NCBI RefSeq assembly: GCF_000024005.1
Contig: NC_013132.1
Span: forward strand, 7,558,001-7,622,000
DNA from: Chitinophaga pinensis DSM 2588
Lineage (GTDB): Bacteria > Bacteroidota > Bacteroidia > Chitinophagales > Chitinophagaceae
Direction: 5' to 3'
Length of the DNA: 64,000 nt
In this document: one piece after another, positions 35,678 to 44,906 of the stretch
Layout: the number at the start of each line of letters is the position of its first letter
How positions within the stretch are numbered: position 1 is the stretch's first letter
Made by a program: the position numbers and the translations under genes
Notes under the pieces: model-generated
What the model was told of the DNA's origin: nothing
The model's input: the letters and a program-made list of their open reading frames with translations, nothing else
Database searches by the model: none

Positions 35678-36253
35678 ATGCTTAAAAAAGAAATCCACTT
35701 GCGGTTGTTGTCAAGTTTGGATTCGCATTGTTGAGTTGTAGCGTCCTGTTTGTAGCCTGTAACAAAGAAGTACAAAACGCTGAGAAAATTGTATCACAAT
35801 CTGAGGAAGTAGAGACCCTAAAGTCATTTTTATGTGGAAAGATTAAAGTCTCAGAAGCTAAGATCCAATATATAGACTCCAGCAAAGAGTTTATCATTGG
35901 TGGTGATGCTATTATGTCACTGCAGTCAGCGCGTGAACACTATGAGAAAAGCAATCAGCAAAATGGAGAGGAAAGTAATCTCCGTCAACGTATTGGTGAT
36001 TCGATATTATCATGCAGGCTTAGGAGATCACTATTATACTACGGATTTTAGCATATTTGGAAACGGAAGAGATGGTTGGGCTTATCAATGGGTACAATGT
36101 TATGTATACGCTACACAGGTACCAGGTACGCGCCCGCTGTATAGATACTACAATTCACAAAATCAGGTATACTTTTATACAACCAACTGGAACGAATTGG
36201 GAAGTGGAGCACTTGGCTATGCTTTCCCGACGATAGTCGCATACGTTTATTAA
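35678..36253 (+). pseudogene. DUF5648-type secreted lipoprotein, two frameshifts
   Basis: Read in three frames. From ATG 35678, MLKK leads into an A-run (35684-35689); one more A would continue as RNPLAVVVKFGFALLSCSVL then FVACNKE, a lipoprotein signal. The second frame runs to about 35995. A further shift gives VIRYYHAGLGDHYYTTDF and PLYRYYNSQNQVYFYTTNWN, the DUF5648 repeat seen in secreted proteins. Upstream frames alone make a short lipoprotein without the domain. A phase-variable A-run is possible, but the second break argues for decay. Confidence 0.65.
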
Positions 36254-36310
36254 TCCTATAATCAGTACATGCTGTGCTGGTCAGATGTTACCAATTACTA
36301 TATAAATCAG

Positions 36311-36341
36311 GAAGCCGTCTCACTACTATTGAGACGGCTTC
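36311..36341. terminator. Terminator in the stretch 36254-36608
   Basis: GAAGCCGTCTCA pairs perfectly with TGAGACGGCTTC, then CTTTG. The rest of this 355-base stretch shows no gene. Confidence 0.75.
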
Positions 36342-36608
36342 TTTGCTATAACAGCTTTGCGGAATATGAAAGCATCTCCTTACGTTTTCTATTTTCAACA
36401 ACTCCGGCTGATAAATATTCGTGCAGGTAATCTACCTGCTGATCTTTTTCAATACCTTAATAATATTTTATTTAGAAGGATCTGTACTCATTTTGCACAA
36501 TTCGATCATTTGAAAAGCGAATTGCATCAACGACCCTAAACGCTAAACAATCATATAGATTGAAAATAATACATAAATTTATTATTTTAAGCCTTTAATG
36601 CCTCCATA

Positions 36609-37097
36609 TTGAAACCTATTATATACTCTATTAGAAAAGACAATCCCCTTATATGGGTAAAATTCCTAGTGATTCTCCTTGTGATTTTCTATTCATGGTC
36701 TATTGCAGGAACACTCATTATACTAGACGATTATATACACTGTAAAGATTGTCATTTAAATCTCTACTTGTTCCTGAAATTCTTTTCACTATTCTACATC
36801 CCCTTGGCCTTCTATAAACTGTCTAAACCAAAGAAACTGTGGGGCTGGATCTACATTTATGTGGAACAACTGTTCTCTCTGGTCATTCACATAGGCATGG
36901 TATACAGTTATTTCAAAAATAATGGTAGCATCGACGGTTTTCTGATACCGGTGATGATAAGGGGATTTTTTGCATACTGCTTATGCATAGATCCGTTAGC
37001 GGACTATTTTGGCGCCTATATTGGATATAGACAAATAGCCAGAACGGTTATCATTCCTCTTGCAGTGATCTATATTTTGACAATGTACTTCTTCTGA
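36609..37097 (+). CDS. Small integral membrane protein, unknown
   Basis: 162 residues from a TTG start, family not recognised. About four membrane helices: WVKFLVILLVIFYSWSIAG, LYLFLKFFSLFYIPLAFY, YVEQLFSLVIHIGMVYSYF and VIIPLAVIYILTMYF. A short CKDC motif follows helix 1. No in-frame ATG lies close upstream, so the start is uncertain. Confidence 0.6.
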   Translation: MKPIIYSIRKDNPLIWVKFLVILLVIFYSWSIAGTLIILDDYIHCKDCHLNLYLFLKFFSLFYIPLAFYKLSKPKKLWGWIYIYVEQLFSLVIHIGMVYSYFKNNGSIDGFLIPVMIRGFFAYCLCIDPLADYFGAYIGYRQIARTVIIPLAVIYILTMYFF

Positions 37098-37163
37098 TAC
37101 CATTCGTACTCGTTATGGCTGCTCAATACTTTTGAAACAGCCACTCAGACAATTAAATCAATA

Positions 37164-37565
37164 CTACTTGCAGACAGAAACAGCATCGAAAGCTACCGTC
37201 TGCATCTTAGATGCCGCGTTGTCCTTATGACGCTCCCCCCAACCATGTAACTGCATACAGATGGGTGTGAGTTCATGACCGATAGCCGTTAGTGTATACT
37301 CCACTTTGGGCGGTACTTCCGCATACACCTTTCGCACCACCAAACCATCTGCCTCTAATTCGCGTAGCTGTAATGTCAACATTCGTTCAGTGATGTTGGG
37401 TGTGTTCTTCTTCAGTTCATTATAGCGCTTAGCCCCTGAACTTAGCTCCATCAAAATCAGCAGTTTCCATCTCCCGCCGACCAACTGCAAAGCATAGGTA
37501 AGACTACAATCCAGGAAGAGCTGTCTGTTTAAATTATTGGTAGAAGTAGCTTTAATTTTAGCCAT
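37164..37565 (-). CDS. HxlR-family winged-helix regulator
   Basis: A 133-residue MarR-like repressor or activator: CSLTYALQLVGGRWKLLILM, GAKRYNELKKNTPNITERML, and the wing VYAEVPPKVEYTLTAIGHEL. HxlR proteins often respond to quinones, aldehydes or oxidants through a Cys; here Cys is in LDCSLTYAL near the N-terminus. It is divergent from an MDR quinone reductase-like gene, a common HxlR target. The start is placed at 37565 (MAKIKATS). Confidence 0.9.
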   Translation of the reverse strand: MAKIKATSTNNLNRQLFLDCSLTYALQLVGGRWKLLILMELSSGAKRYNELKKNTPNITERMLTLQLRELEADGLVVRKVYAEVPPKVEYTLTAIGHELTPICMQLHGWGERHKDNAASKMQTVAFDAVSVCK

Positions 37566-37575
37566 TACGAACATT

Positions 37576-37613
37576 TTTGTACGTACCGGACATTCGGTTG
37601 GTAACAGTACAAA
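37576..37613. promoter_or_regulatory. Candidate HxlR operator
   Basis: The outer arms TTTGTAC (37576-37582) and GTACAAA (37607-37613) are inverted; an inner TACCG and CGGTT pair lies between. It sits between the divergent HxlR and reductase genes. Confidence 0.5.
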
Positions 37614-37653
37614 TTTACTGTATTGCTGCTAAACTTGCAGAAAATCCAAAATA

Positions 37654-38670
37654 ATGGAAATAAAAACAAGACAAAAAAAAGGCGTACGGTTCCATCAGGC
37701 TGGTGGACCAGAAGTATTAAAAGTTGAACATGTCGATGTACCTGCCCCCGGACCACAGGAAGTGCGGCTCCAGGTGAAAGCAATCGGCTTAAACCGTATC
37801 GACTCATTCTTCAGAAGCGGTTACTTTTCCGAACAACCTATCTTCCCTTCACTCTTAGGCTTTGAAGCTTCCGGCGTTATCGAGTCTGTTGGCGACCAGG
37901 TAAAAGATTTCGCTCCGGGAGATGTTGTGAGCGTTATCGCAAAATTTTCCAATCATGATTATGGTACATACGGAGATCTTATTATACTGCCGGCAGCCAG
38001 CCTGGAGAAACACCCATCTAATCTGACTTTCGAAGAGGCTGCAGCATTATGGGTAAGTTACCTTGCTGCCTATGGCATGTTGGTGGATAGTGCAAACCTG
38101 AAGCCTGGCCAGTATGTGCTGTACAATGCAGCATCCAGTAACACAGGACACGCTATCACTCAAACCATCAAACTGTTAGGTGGTATTCCCATTGCATTAA
38201 CTAGCACTCCATCAAAGAAACGGGCCATTTCAGATCTCGGCGTGCAACACATTATTGTAACAACTGAACAGCATATATCAGAAGAAGTCCTCAAAATAAC
38301 CAACGGTAAAGGTGCAGATGTAATCCTGGATGCTGTCGGAGGCAAACAGTTTGAACTCCTTATCAACGCAGCTGCAAATTATGCGAAGGTGTTTGCATAC
38401 GGCGCGCTCGATCTGGAACCAGGACCATGGCCTATGCTGGGAGTCGTACTAAAAAAGATCTCTATTACCGGTTATGATATGACCGATACATTGATGGACG
38501 CAAAGAAAATCAACGCAGCGATCGCCTTTGTAAAAACCGGCGTTCAGCATGAGAAGCTTAAACCGGTCATCGGACCCAAGTTTTCACTAACTGAGGTAGT
38601 GGAAGCCCATCGCACATTAGAACGCAATCAACATATTGGTAAGATAGTTCTCATACCTGAAGGCGTCTAA
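37654..38670 (+). CDS. Zinc-free MDR oxidoreductase (quinone reductase-like)
   Basis: 338 residues of the medium-chain reductase superfamily, NADPH-dependent, without the zinc cysteines. N-terminal part FHQAGGPEVLKVEHVDVPAP, the AIGLNRIDSFFRSG stretch, and a cofactor domain with VLYNAASSNTGHAITQTIKL and GADVILDAVGGKQFELL. It probably reduces quinones or reactive enones and is controlled by the divergent HxlR gene. Confidence 0.9.
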   Translation: MEIKTRQKKGVRFHQAGGPEVLKVEHVDVPAPGPQEVRLQVKAIGLNRIDSFFRSGYFSEQPIFPSLLGFEASGVIESVGDQVKDFAPGDVVSVIAKFSNHDYGTYGDLIILPAASLEKHPSNLTFEEAAALWVSYLAAYGMLVDSANLKPGQYVLYNAASSNTGHAITQTIKLLGGIPIALTSTPSKKRAISDLGVQHIIVTTEQHISEEVLKITNGKGADVILDAVGGKQFELLINAAANYAKVFAYGALDLEPGPWPMLGVVLKKISITGYDMTDTLMDAKKINAAIAFVKTGVQHEKLKPVIGPKFSLTEVVEAHRTLERNQHIGKIVLIPEGV

Positions 38671-38721
38671 ATATAAAAGAAGGTGTCTACTATGTTGAAA
38701 AACAACATCAAGATAGAAAAG

Positions 38722-38763
38722 AATAATAAAGGGCTGGTTCAAAAGAACCAGCCCTTTATTATT
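38722..38763. terminator. Strong terminator
   Basis: A perfect 19-bp stem (AATAATAAAGGGCTGGTTC with its complement), loop AAAA, ends the MDR transcript. 38764-39138 holds no gene. Confidence 0.88.
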
Positions 38764-39138
38764 CCTACAAAACAATCTTCTCTGAGCAAACATTATTATG
38801 CAAGTCGCGCAGCCCCCTTCACTCTTCCAATTAATAAGTGGAAAAAATATTTATTCTTATACCGTGTCGCACCATTATTATATCGATTCGCGCCTCACAT
38901 CCACCTCAGACTTACGAGATACTTCTCTCCCTGAAGGTAAATCGGGATGTCAGACTTATTAACATTCATATTGAATGAAATTATACGATTTATGAAATCA
39001 ATCCAAAATTACAGGATTTATACAGCATTGATAATCTTCATAAGCTCATTTCACGTATCCTCTAATACTGAATATTAAAAAAACAAACACCATAATAACT
39101 ATTAAGTTCCTAATCCAGAAACAACAATATCTATTCAT

Positions 39139-39169
39139 TTTGATACATAATCAAATCTTTATACATTTG
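39139..39169 (+). promoter_or_regulatory. Promoter of a lipoprotein gene
   Basis: TTTG (39139-39142), a 19-nt spacer and TACATTTG (39162-39169), both perfect. This sets the start at 39191 and excludes the earlier ATG at 39140. Confidence 0.75.
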
Positions 39170-39190
39170 CACCTCCTAAATATAATATCT

Positions 39191-40168
39191 ATGAAATTTG
39201 TTAAACTCGGATCTGTGCTGTTGATAATGTCATGTATCACACTGCTAACTGCCTGTAAGAAAGATGATAAACCTTCACCAGGCCAAACCAACCCTCCAGG
39301 AGAAACACCGGACGATACCACACCTAAAGTTAATTTACTGACTAAAGTGCAGTATTTCAAACCGCTTAGTGACACCGCCGCCAATCCTGAAAAAGCTCCT
39401 CTGTATCTTGACTCGCTTATTTATAATGAGAAAAAAGAGTTGGTAAAAATAATAGAAGGCTCCTTTAGTAATCCCAGTCGTATTGATACATTTATCTATA
39501 ACGACGCCGGAAAACTGTCTACCGTATTACTGGGCATAAATAATCCGGAACCCACATTCTCCTTCAATCTGCAATATATCAACAACCGCCTGGACAGCAT
39601 TATCATCATTGAACATGTATCAATGATGGGTACCGGCAGAAATCAATTGAAAGTAACTTATGATACCAATGATAAAGTCGCATCAGTGACATCATCATTT
39701 GGTAGTTTACATCCCTCGCTCCTTTTTATTCATACGGTAAAATATACAAGAGAGAGTTCAGGAAGCGTAAAATCAATCGCGCTGCAATTGGAGTATAAAG
39801 AGGGAGGAACAAATATAACACGTCGGACAATCACCCCTTCAACAGATGTTTCTCCTGCTAATGCATCATTGAATGCAATGCCTGAAGGATATCGCTTATT
39901 GATGGCTCAGAGAGAAGATATGACGCTGTGCCCTATGATTGGCGGACAAGCATTATTTAACTTCCTCTCTCCTGACGACAAGATGTTCGGTAATGGAACA
40001 ATCCGTGCTGATTACATCACTAATATTGAATCTTCCGAAGATTTCACTTATACCTCTCCGGCAGTATTCAACACAGACAACACCATAAGAACCTTTCAAT
40101 ATATTGAGTCTGGCTCACGTGGCGTTAACGAAGTGTACGGCATAAGATTTCATTACAACAAACAATAA
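39191..40168 (+). CDS. Secreted lipoprotein, unknown
   Basis: 325 residues. The signal MKFVKLGSVLLIMSC... leads to the lipobox LLTAC (about residue 22), followed by a Lys/Asp/Pro-rich linker. The body has beta-rich segments such as YNDAGKLSTVLLGI and YDTNDKVASVTSSFG, like the YD-type lipoproteins common in Bacteroidota. No enzymatic motif is seen. It has its own promoter and terminator. Confidence 0.78.
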   Translation: MKFVKLGSVLLIMSCITLLTACKKDDKPSPGQTNPPGETPDDTTPKVNLLTKVQYFKPLSDTAANPEKAPLYLDSLIYNEKKELVKIIEGSFSNPSRIDTFIYNDAGKLSTVLLGINNPEPTFSFNLQYINNRLDSIIIIEHVSMMGTGRNQLKVTYDTNDKVASVTSSFGSLHPSLLFIHTVKYTRESSGSVKSIALQLEYKEGGTNITRRTITPSTDVSPANASLNAMPEGYRLLMAQREDMTLCPMIGGQALFNFLSPDDKMFGNGTIRADYITNIESSEDFTYTSPAVFNTDNTIRTFQYIESGSRGVNEVYGIRFHYNKQ

Positions 40169-40255
40169 TCATAATATAGTCACTCAATACGAGACATCTC
40201 AGCTTAGTTAAACATCGTTTACAATGAGAACTGAATTGGGACTATACACTATACT

Positions 40256-40293
40256 AAAAAGCGGGCCTATGCATATGTATAGGCCCGCTTTTT
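40256..40293. terminator. Lipoprotein gene terminator
   Basis: AAAAAGCGGGCCTAT pairs with ATAGGCCCGCTTTTT around a short self-complementary loop. Confidence 0.9.
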
Positions 40294-40442
40294 AGCTATT
40301 AGATAGAGCGCTAAATGTACACTGCCGTAAGGTCAAAAGAAATACATAAATGCACTAATACGACCATTAATCCGGCGCATAAACATCCCTTGCCACAATA
40401 CACTTATTGCGACAATAATTTATAAAAAGCCCTATTCATCTA

Positions 40443-40652
40443 TTAGTGATGAGTCTGCGGGTGTAACAACTTGAAAAGCTCCTGCTGAAGATCTTCGTTC
40501 TTTAATTTATTCAATTGCTCTGTTTCAATCTCATAAAAGCCTGTCTTCTTACCTAAGGTTCCAATAACGAAGGAATGTCCGGCTTGCGCGGGTTCGCCGG
40601 TTTGGGGGTGCTTCTTTGAAAGCGTTACAACAACATCTTTGAATTTTGACAT
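40443..40652 (-). CDS. Small conserved-looking hypothetical protein
   Basis: 69 residues beginning MSKFKDVVVTLSKKHPQTGE and ending KLLHPQTHH. No signal peptide, family not recognised. The frame has ordinary codon use for the window and an AT-rich upstream region, so it is probably a gene. 40653-40878 holds only a weak hairpin (40827-40852). Confidence 0.5.
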   Translation of the reverse strand: MSKFKDVVVTLSKKHPQTGEPAQAGHSFVIGTLGKKTGFYEIETEQLNKLKNEDLQQELFKLLHPQTHH

Positions 40653-40878
40653 ACTATAAATATAACATAAAATCTAATATCCCGATTGATTTACAACGTT
40701 TTATTTACGTCCAAACTATCCTATTATCAGGAACACAACTTATCATCCACATATCCGACTTTCATTCATCTGATGTCCACCCATAATCATGAACAACTGA
40801 TTCCCAAAAGACTATAAAAGCAAACGCCGGGAGATGTGATACCTCCGGCGCCTGCCTGTTTAATGCCTGATAGCCGCT

Positions 40879-42107
40879 CTATTTTGCCAGCTGTCTAAGC
40901 TGATATACATCATGAGGCAACCCATAATCGTCAAAAACCTCTTTACGGTTAATGAAACCAGGATCTTGCGCCACAGCCTCCGCTGCTGCCAGCAATGCTT
41001 TCTTTCTTATAGGCGTTATGTTCTCTAATGCAGTTTTCTCTTTAAACAATACAGCGAATATCGTCCGGAGATAAGTGAGCTGTTGCTGCCAGTTCAGCGT
41101 GGGCAAGGTAGCAATCATTGGCTCTACATTGTTTCCAATGTTTCCGGACGGGATTTACGCAATACGATCAGTATGTATTCCTCTATATCGTAGATACCTC
41201 CAATGAAAAGAATCATATTAACATAATCCTCTTCAATATCTTCATGATTTGTCAGTACTTGCAGCAACTCCGACAACCAGGCATCTGCTGCTTCTTTCCT
41301 TTTCAGCGATGTCAGTTGCACTGCCATCACAAAGCGGACAAAGGCATTCGTCTCAGTAGTGAAAGCCTTAGCGAAAGTATTGATCAGCTTATCGCTCTCC
41401 TGTCTGACGGCATAAAAATCAGATAATGAATAAACAGCGTATCCCCTTCTTTCGCTGGTATGCGTAGTATTTTGCCATTCCGTCATCAGGAATTGCTCCG
41501 TTGCCGTACTGCCGGTATATGCCAGGATATACTTTGCCATACGGGCAGTATCCGAAACTTCACTCACTGCCATCTGCAACAGACGGGCTTCTAGTGACTT
41601 AATGGTATGAATCAGTTCTTCATAGAGATCTTCATCCTCGCTGATATAGGTCAGATCCAGTACATCATATAAATGTCTGTACAGCCTCATCTGCACTGCC
41701 GGTAAGTGATCATAATGCGGCACCATGCGCGCCAGTATAACCGATACCTTGTAAGTAGATTCGTACACACTTCCCTGGTGCTCTATCTCCATCCAGATAA
41801 TCCTCGCGCCCATATCTGCCATCGCCTGATCTTCGGAGAGCAACCCTTTAATACCAAGCGGTAGCTTTTGGCCGCCTCCCATGGCTGTCCGTATCGTTTC
41901 CCAGTCTATTTTATCCAGTTCGGTCTGCAGATAGGCGGGTACTTCCTGCTCCTCCAATCGCTGCATAATATTAAACTGGTTGTAGTAACGGTTGAATTTT
42001 GCTACAATAATATCCCAGTCAGTATTGTTTGTCTTTGCCTTATAGTCTGCCGATACAGCCATAAATGCATTCCACTTTGTCAGTTTGTAACGTTCATTAT
42101 CATCCAT
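40879..42107 (-). pseudogene. Decayed copy of the 50514-51692 protein (frameshifted)
   Basis: The main frame 41124-42107 (start MDDNERYKLTKWNAFMAVSA) aligns along its length with the intact protein at 50514-51692: YLQTELDKIDWETI against YLQKELDNIDWDHI, GARIIWMEIEHQGSVYESTY against the TRIWWKIVYQEDVFEATY segment. It stops at 41124 and the C-terminal part continues in another frame (40879-41118, MIATLPTLNWQQQLTYLRTI), matching IMALPSCALTHQQALMGAIC in the copy. One frameshift near 41120-41150 breaks it. No function is known. Confidence 0.75.
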
Positions 42108-42784
42108 TGTAACTGATATCTGCCGCTGCTCCTTCCCTGCCACCGATATAGCTTCCCTCCATCATATTCATGATTTTCAATGACCGCACCGGCTGTACTA
42201 TACTGTCTCGTCGTAAGCAGGTTGCCATCCAGGTTCCATTCAAAAATATTCGCCGATAAAACCAGGTATACGAACATCAACGTTGCCCATTACCCAATAA
42301 GGAGCTGCAAACTGGTTTCTTACAAAATGAGCACGCACAGGCACATTGGCCGGTTTTGCAGGCAGTGGATCTCCATCAGAACTAACAGGATTATGTTCTC
42401 TGTCAAAATATCGTTGCGCCTCGTAAATTGCTTCTTCTATATAGTCAAATTCTGCTATCCATACGTTAGCAGCTTTGTCCGCACCACCAGGAGGAAATGG
42501 TTCGATAGTAGGGTGATCGCTTTTTATCATACGAACAGTACCCAGGAATTTCGATCCCCCGTACCAGTTGCTTTCTTCTGCCAGTGTACCATCGGGGTGA
42601 AAACGTTGCACATGGTATGGCGGAGTACCATCACCATATTCAATTGTTACCCAAGATATCCTTGCTCATGCCATTTTCGCCAGAGGCCGGTTCTTTGGTC
42701 TTTTTCATTTGTTTCTCCGAGGAGCCATTCTTTGTCCTGTTCATTATAAAATGCTCCTTCGGGAATGTGTGCGGGTTTTTCCAT
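42080..42784 (-). pseudogene. Decayed YwqK-like (MORN-type) gene
   Basis: Three frames make up a shortened copy of 51629-52720. From ATG 42784: MEKPAHIPEGAFYNEQDKEW, GLWRKWHEQGYLG; then VQRFHPDGTLAEESNWYGGS and YFDREHNPVSSDGDPLPAKP (frame 42240-42611); then EWNLDGNLLTTRQYS (frame 42080-42280). At least two frameshifts, and the last third of the intact copy is missing. Its 3' end overlaps the next pseudogene, as in the intact pair. Confidence 0.72.
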
Positions 42785-42950
42785 TTTATTTGAGGTGATG
42801 GTTTTAACGCCGCCAATATATTAAATTTCAAACTACATTATAATATAAAAGCTATAATAATCCCCTTTCAATAAGGATTCCCACCCATCTACATAGCTTA
42901 ACAGAGATTTTATTAAAAATTCTTCATCTTTGGGAAAATCCAATTTATAA

Positions 42951-43817
42951 ATGAATCACTATCGATTGCTCTTGTTATTACTCCTTGGTAACATTACCCA
43001 GCTCGTATCTGCTCAGAATAAAGTTTTGCTTAAAATTTCAATGGATCCCGGCAAGACCTACAAAACCCAGATGACGACCATCATGGATATGGAAATGACA
43101 GTTAAAGGCGATTCTGCTATCATCAACCAGTTAAATGCCAGTGGTATGCAACTCCCTATTGTGATGCATATGAAACAACAGTTCGCGAACACAACAAAGA
43201 CTGGTCAGCAACGGGCAGATAAAAAAACGCCGCTGACAATGACGTTTGATCAGATGAGCATGAGCCAGTCTGTTAGCGGACAAGAAACTGTTCAAAACGA
43301 AAACCCTTTCGCAGATGCTGTCATTGAAGGAACCACCAACGGGGATGGAAAAATCTCCATTGACACCATCAAAGGAGAACTGGACGACGCCTTGAAAATG
43401 TCCCTCCGACAGATGGTGAATAACCTGCAGCAAAGTATTAAATTTCCTACGGAAGAGCTGAAAATCGGCGATTCATTCGATATGGAAGTACCCATGAACC
43501 TTCCGATTCCGCAGGCGGAAATGAAAATGATGCTCGTTACAAAGTATACACTGAAAGAAATTAAAGATCGTAAAGCGATCTTTGATCTGAAACAGAACAT
43601 TACCATGGACATGAGTATGGTGCAGAACGATAATAAAGGAAATGGCGCTGGCACTGGTGCTGGTACTGGTAACGGTACCATGATATTCGATATCAATAAA
43701 AAAATTGCAGAACAATCTGACTCCAACATTCAGTTCCAGTTTGAATTTGACGTATCCGGTCTGACCATGAGTGCAACCTGCAACGGTAAAACAACCGTGA
43801 AATGTACCGTTGAATAA
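42951..43817 (+). CDS. Secreted protein, DUF6263-like
   Basis: 288 residues with a signal peptide (LLLLLLLGNITQLVSAQ). The body is rich in Met and Thr: TTIMDMEMTVKGDSAIINQL, ADKKTPLTMTFDQMSM, NGDGKISIDTIKGELDD. A short Gly/Thr/Ala stretch (residues 227-237) precedes a final beta segment. It resembles DUF6263-type Bacteroidota proteins, with modest certainty; no catalytic residues are evident. Confidence 0.68.
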   Translation: MNHYRLLLLLLLGNITQLVSAQNKVLLKISMDPGKTYKTQMTTIMDMEMTVKGDSAIINQLNASGMQLPIVMHMKQQFANTTKTGQQRADKKTPLTMTFDQMSMSQSVSGQETVQNENPFADAVIEGTTNGDGKISIDTIKGELDDALKMSLRQMVNNLQQSIKFPTEELKIGDSFDMEVPMNLPIPQAEMKMMLVTKYTLKEIKDRKAIFDLKQNITMDMSMVQNDNKGNGAGTGAGTGNGTMIFDINKKIAEQSDSNIQFQFEFDVSGLTMSATCNGKTTVKCTVE

Positions 43818-43851
43818 GCAATTAAGTCTGCAACCTTTATAACCCGATATC

Positions 43852-43886
43852 AAAATAAAACCTGCTCTATGAGCAGGTTTTATTTT
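43852..43886. terminator. Bidirectional terminator
   Basis: AAAATAAAACCTGCTC pairs perfectly with its complement, loop TAT, between the convergent secreted-protein and SDR genes. Confidence 0.88.
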
Positions 43887-43942
43887 GATGCACATAGCAT
43901 CTCCCTCCAGAAAAGCCACTGTTCTATAAGTATATTATCTGA

Positions 43943-44734
43943 CTAAACATTTCCATAGCTGTTAGACTGTCCGCCGTCAATTGCGATAGTCTGACCATTT
44001 ACATAACTACAATCCTCACTGAGCAGGAATACCACCAACTTACCCACTTCCTCCGGCAAACCAAGTCTTTTAGTAGGATTCGCCTGTGCATATTCAGCCT
44101 CCGCTTTCTTCGGATCTGCCGGATTTACCTGCTTAAATGCCTCTGCTACCATTGGTGTCAGAATAGCTCCCGGGGCAATTGCGTTCGTCAGTATCCCGTA
44201 TCTGCCATATTCCAGTGATGCATTTTTAGTAACACCAGCCACTGCGTGTTTGGTTGCCACATAAGCCGTCTGATTCATTACGCCCCTTATACCGCCTACA
44301 GAAGCAACATTCACGATCCTTCCATATCCCTGTTGCTGCATCACGGGAATCACATACCTGAGGCCATAATACACACCCATCAGGTTAATATCGACCACTT
44401 TTCTGAATACATCCAGGTCGTACTCAATCAATGGCGCCTGTCTGCCTTCAATACCTGCATTATTATAAAATCCGTCAATCGTACCAAACGCATTCACGGT
44501 CTCATCTACATACCTTTTCACCGCTGCCTCATCAGAAACATCTGCAACCAGTGTGATGATTTTTGTATCCGGGTACTGTTCCAGGATCACAGTTTTCGCT
44601 TTCTCCAGCGATTCCCCGTTATAATCCACAAGAGATAATTTTGCTCCATTCTTAGCTGCCTCTAATGCTGCTGCATAACCAAGACCCATAGCCGCACCTG
44701 TAATAACAATTGCCTTATCTTTTAAACGTCCCAT
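43943..44734 (-). CDS. SDR-family oxidoreductase
   Basis: 263 residues. Cofactor motif VITGAAMGLGYAAALEAAK, NNAGIEG, VNVASVGGIRG with the catalytic Ser, and AYVATKHAVAG with Tyr and Lys. FGTIDGFYNNAG and SYVNGQTIAIDGG complete the classical SDR pattern. Substrate unknown. The AraC gene follows upstream on the same strand, and two direct repeats (44854-44890) between them look like its binding site. Confidence 0.92.
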   Translation of the reverse strand: MGRLKDKAIVITGAAMGLGYAAALEAAKNGAKLSLVDYNGESLEKAKTVILEQYPDTKIITLVADVSDEAAVKRYVDETVNAFGTIDGFYNNAGIEGRQAPLIEYDLDVFRKVVDINLMGVYYGLRYVIPVMQQQGYGRIVNVASVGGIRGVMNQTAYVATKHAVAGVTKNASLEYGRYGILTNAIAPGAILTPMVAEAFKQVNPADPKKAEAEYAQANPTKRLGLPEEVGKLVVFLLSEDCSYVNGQTIAIDGGQSNSYGNV

Positions 44735-44853
44735 CTATCTATGTTTTAATGTGTGAAACAAAAGCCGTCAGACGGCTAACAGATAAGCCATTCCCCGTTC
44801 CCGGAGAACCGCTCCCCATAGATCTAAGTTCCCGGAAAAGTGGCGGTAAATGC

Positions 44854-44890
44854 AGCACAATCTGTACATGCATTAGCACAATCTGAACAT
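44854..44890 (-). promoter_or_regulatory. AraC-type direct-repeat operator upstream of the SDR
   Basis: AGCACAATCTGTACAT (44854-44869) and AGCACAATCTGAACAT (44875-44890) differ at one base and are 21 bp apart, two helical turns. They lie 120-156 bases upstream of the SDR start and just past the AraC stop. No clear TAnnTTTG box is seen at the SDR. Confidence 0.65.
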
Positions 44891-44906
44891 TATTAGTTGG
44901 CTGTAA

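Noticed and set aside
38683..38934. 83-residue open frame after the quinone reductase-like gene
   Set aside because: It runs through a perfect 19-bp terminator stem and has no protein-like pattern.
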